16,134 bases of DNA from assembly GCA_009700405.1 (NCBI GenBank), contig WLMD01000025.1:1-16134 (forward strand), written 5' to 3'. How positions within the stretch are numbered: the stretch's first letter is position 1; each line of letters starts with the position of its first letter. Below the pieces are notes generated by a model. It was not told where the DNA came from. It worked only from the letters and a program-made list of their open reading frames with translations, and ran no database searches. Source of the stretch: Actinomycetota bacterium. Lineage in GTDB: Bacteria; Actinomycetota; Actinomycetes; Nanopelagicales; Nanopelagicaceae. This document shows positions 14,351 through 16,134 of the stretch, piece by piece. The position numbers were made by a program, and so were the translations under genes.

Positions 14351-14995
14351 GTGGCCGAGTTAATTTATTATTGCGGAACGATGGATAGCGGTAAATCCAC
14401 CCTCGCCCTACAAACAGCGCATAATCATCAGAGCCGCGGACGTACAGGCGTGATTTTCACAAGTAAGGATCGAGCCGGAAGTGGTTTGATTTCATCTCGC
14501 TTAGGACTCCAACGAGAGGCCCTGGAAGTCGATTCATCGTTAGATTTGCATCGATTCGTTGTTGATCAATTATCAGTGGGTGAACGTATTGATTATGTAA
14601 TCTGCGATGAAGCACAGTTCTATCAACCAGAGCAGATTGAGCAGCTGGCCAAGATTGTCGATGGATTAGGCATAGACGTTTTCGCATTCGGGATTCTGAC
14701 CGATTTTCGAACATCGCTATTCCCAGGTTCTGCGCGTTTAGTGGAATTAGCTGATCGCGTTAATACTCTCCAAGTAGAGGCGTTATGTTGGTGTGGGAAT
14801 CGAGCAACACATAATGCCCGCACCTCAGGTGGAGTGATGATCACTGAGGGAGAACAAGTTGTCGTGGGAGACGTTGTCCCGGGTCAGGAGATCTCTTACG
14901 AGGTCTTATGCCGCAGACATCACATGCGTCGAGTAACGGCTAGAGCATCTCGCGCTGCACATTCCTCCTATGACCCACTACCCTTCAATTCTTAA
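14351..14995 (+). CDS. tdk: Thymidine kinase (type II)
   Basis: A 214-residue enzyme phosphorylating thymidine (and deoxyuridine) with ATP for dTMP salvage. The P loop GTMDSGKS is at 9-16, and the DEAQ motif (CDEAQFY, catalytic Glu87) near 85-91. The lasso/substrate region follows, with GILTDFR and LFPGSARL. Zinc ligands are probably Cys146 and Cys148 (CWCG), Cys187 and His190 (CRRHH), the variant pattern I associate with actinobacterial members. It starts with GTG at 14351, preceded by GCAGGA as ribosome binding site, 30 bases after apt. Together the two genes form a small nucleobase/nucleoside salvage pair at the end of the transporter operon. Confidence 0.95.
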   Translation: MAELIYYCGTMDSGKSTLALQTAHNHQSRGRTGVIFTSKDRAGSGLISSRLGLQREALEVDSSLDLHRFVVDQLSVGERIDYVICDEAQFYQPEQIEQLAKIVDGLGIDVFAFGILTDFRTSLFPGSARLVELADRVNTLQVEALCWCGNRATHNARTSGGVMITEGEQVVVGDVVPGQEISYEVLCRRHHMRRVTARASRAAHSSYDPLPFNS

Positions 14996-15018
14996 ATACA
15001 TCCTCTGAAAGGTTCCTC

Positions 15019-16059
15019 ATGAAAACACGCGGTCTTGTCGTTAACCATGCTAGCGCTCCCCTTGTTCCATGGGAGTTTGATCGCAGAGACCTTGGGCCAG
15101 ATGATGTCGCGTTGGATATCGCCTACGCAGGTATTTGCCATTCAGATATTCACCAAGCACGAGAAGAGTGGGGTCCTGCAATATTTCCCATGGTTCCAGG
15201 ACACGAAATCGTTGGAACTGTGCGCGAAGTCGGACCCTCTGTCACTAAATTTGCTGTTGGTGATCGTATAGGCGTTGGAGTATTTATTGATTCGTGCCGC
15301 ACCTGTGAAAACTGCGTTCGTGGGTTACAGCAGTATTGCACGCAAGGAATGACAGGTACCTACAACACAATGGAACGCGATGGCACAACAATCGCTCAAG
15401 GTGGCTATTCAAACCTTTTCGTTATTAATCAAGATTACGCAGTGCACGTACCAAACAATCTAGATATGGCAGGGGTTGCACCGCTACTTTGCGCTGGCAT
15501 CACTCTGTACTCCCCATTGAAACATTGGGGCGCCAAACCAGGTATGAAAGTCGGCGTAATGGGATTGGGCGGCCTTGGTCACATGGGCGTTAAATTTGCC
15601 GCAGCCCTTGGCGCTCACGTAACCGTCCTTTCGCATTCACCCGGTAAAGAAGCAGATGCCAAAGCTATGGGAGCTCATGAATTTGTCGTCACAAAAGATC
15701 CGAAGAACTTGAAGGCACTTGCGTCAACTTTTGACCTAATTCTCAATACTGTTTCAGCAGAACTTGATATCAATACCTACCTCGAACTCTTGAAACTCGA
15801 TGGCACCCTTGTCGTTATCGGACTTCCTGGAAAGCCATATTCCGTAGAAGTTGGGACACTGCTAGGAGCTCGACGTTCGATGTCGGGATCGATGATCGGT
15901 GGCATTCCTGAGATGCAAGAGATGTTGGATTTCTGTGGCGAGCACAATATTACGAGTGACGTAGAAATCATTTCAGCTGATTACGTAAATACCGCTTACG
16001 AACGCACTGTTGCAAGTGATGTTAAATATCGCTTCGTGATTGATGCAACAACTATCTAA
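15019..16059 (+). CDS. Zinc-dependent NAD(P) alcohol dehydrogenase (cinnamyl/YahK-like)
   Basis: A 346-residue medium-chain dehydrogenase, full length. The catalytic zinc ligands are Cys40 (GICHSD), His62-Glu63 (PGHEIVG) and Cys158 (LLCAG). The structural zinc site is the four-cysteine cluster Cys93, Cys96, Cys99, Cys107. The cofactor motif GLGGLG at 182-187 heads the Rossmann domain, and SHSP near 205 suggests NADP preference. It belongs to the cinnamyl-alcohol dehydrogenase group (YahK, mycobacterial AdhC), whose members reduce a broad range of aldehydes; the native substrate is open. The ATG at 15019 has GAAAGG six bases upstream. It is 23 bases after tdk and is the last plus-strand gene of the run. 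Confidence 0.94.
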   Translation: MKTRGLVVNHASAPLVPWEFDRRDLGPDDVALDIAYAGICHSDIHQAREEWGPAIFPMVPGHEIVGTVREVGPSVTKFAVGDRIGVGVFIDSCRTCENCVRGLQQYCTQGMTGTYNTMERDGTTIAQGGYSNLFVINQDYAVHVPNNLDMAGVAPLLCAGITLYSPLKHWGAKPGMKVGVMGLGGLGHMGVKFAAALGAHVTVLSHSPGKEADAKAMGAHEFVVTKDPKNLKALASTFDLILNTVSAELDINTYLELLKLDGTLVVIGLPGKPYSVEVGTLLGARRSMSGSMIGGIPEMQEMLDFCGEHNITSDVEIISADYVNTAYERTVASDVKYRFVIDATTI

Positions 16060-16061
16060 TC

Positions 16062-16134
16062 TTAGGCAACGAAGCTGTGTAGTCCCCATGCAAGTAGTGG
16101 GGCTACTGCTAATGCAGGTAGCAGATTTCCTACC
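16062..16134 (-). CDS. C-terminal end of a possible membrane protein (partial)
   Basis: On the minus strand the last 72 bases read, ending with a TAA at 16064-16062, as a hydrophobic 23-residue tail containing NLLPALAVAPLLAW and ending HSFVA. This composition fits a final transmembrane helix. It would converge on the alcohol dehydrogenase with two bases between the stops, like the other convergent pairs here. Too little is visible to name a family, and chance reading is possible. Confidence 0.5.
   Translation of the reverse strand, partial: VGNLLPALAVAPLLAWGLHSFVA

Noticed and set aside
16086..16123. Imperfect stems (CCCC/GGGG and GCTACTGC/GCAGGTAGC) after the alcohol dehydrogenase, a possible terminator
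   Set aside because: Both need bulges, no T tract follows, and the bases read as the end of a convergent hydrophobic protein.
1..16134. Mobile elements, CRISPR arrays, phage or defence genes
   Set aside because: No transposase, integrase, regularly spaced repeats or inverted terminal repeats were seen. All sizeable genes are recognisable chromosomal families.

Overview
This is a gene-dense bacterial window, roughly half GC, that reads as a small-genome actinobacterium. The clearest marker is mshC, the mycothiol cysteine ligase, an actinobacterial signature gene. It sits with a PAC2-family protein, a TIGR03843/SCO1664-type protein, a DUF3090 protein and a histidine phosphatase, in an order that matches (from memory) the metH to Rv2135c neighbourhood of Mycobacterium. 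Intergenic gaps are very short, many starts are GTG, and several starts lack a Shine-Dalgarno site and have a -10-like hexamer a few bases upstream. The moderate GC and tight packing fit the freshwater acI/Nanopelagicales type of actinobacterium, but that is inference.

Left part (1-7126): a partial cobalamin-dependent methionine synthase runs leftward off the window edge and is divergent from a PAC2 gene. PAC2 meets mshC end to end with no gap. On the minus strand a tight four-gene run reads histidine phosphatase, DUF3090, kinase-fold SCO1664-like protein, mshC. Two of the accompanying genes have no established role. Their conserved company with mshC is the best lead here for undescribed biology.

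Middle (7127-9850): an aldo/keto reductase with a probable leaderless promoter runs convergently into an M20 metallopeptidase, and their stop codons overlap. Two separate perfect 12-bp tandem duplications lie at the two ends of the peptidase region, one of them in frame in its C-terminus. A tRNA-Leu (anticodon GAG) with a good sigma70-type promoter follows.

Right part (9851-16059): seven plus-strand genes are packed into one apparent operon. It holds a secreted solute-binding protein, two permeases and a PotA/FbpC-type ATPase (a complete ABC importer), then adenine phosphoribosyltransferase, thymidine kinase and a zinc alcohol dehydrogenase. A long GC-rich hairpin lies just after the binding-protein stop and inside the start of the first permease gene. 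It probably lowers or tunes expression of the downstream genes relative to the binding protein. The importer substrate cannot be read from the sequence. The last 73 bases look like the C-terminal end of a convergent membrane-protein gene.

I saw no mobile element, CRISPR array, phage gene or defence system. Most of the window is housekeeping and transport. The points worth following are the mycothiol-neighbourhood unknowns, the intra-operon hairpin, the non-lipoprotein binding protein, the transporter-salvage operon and the bidirectional palindromic promoter.
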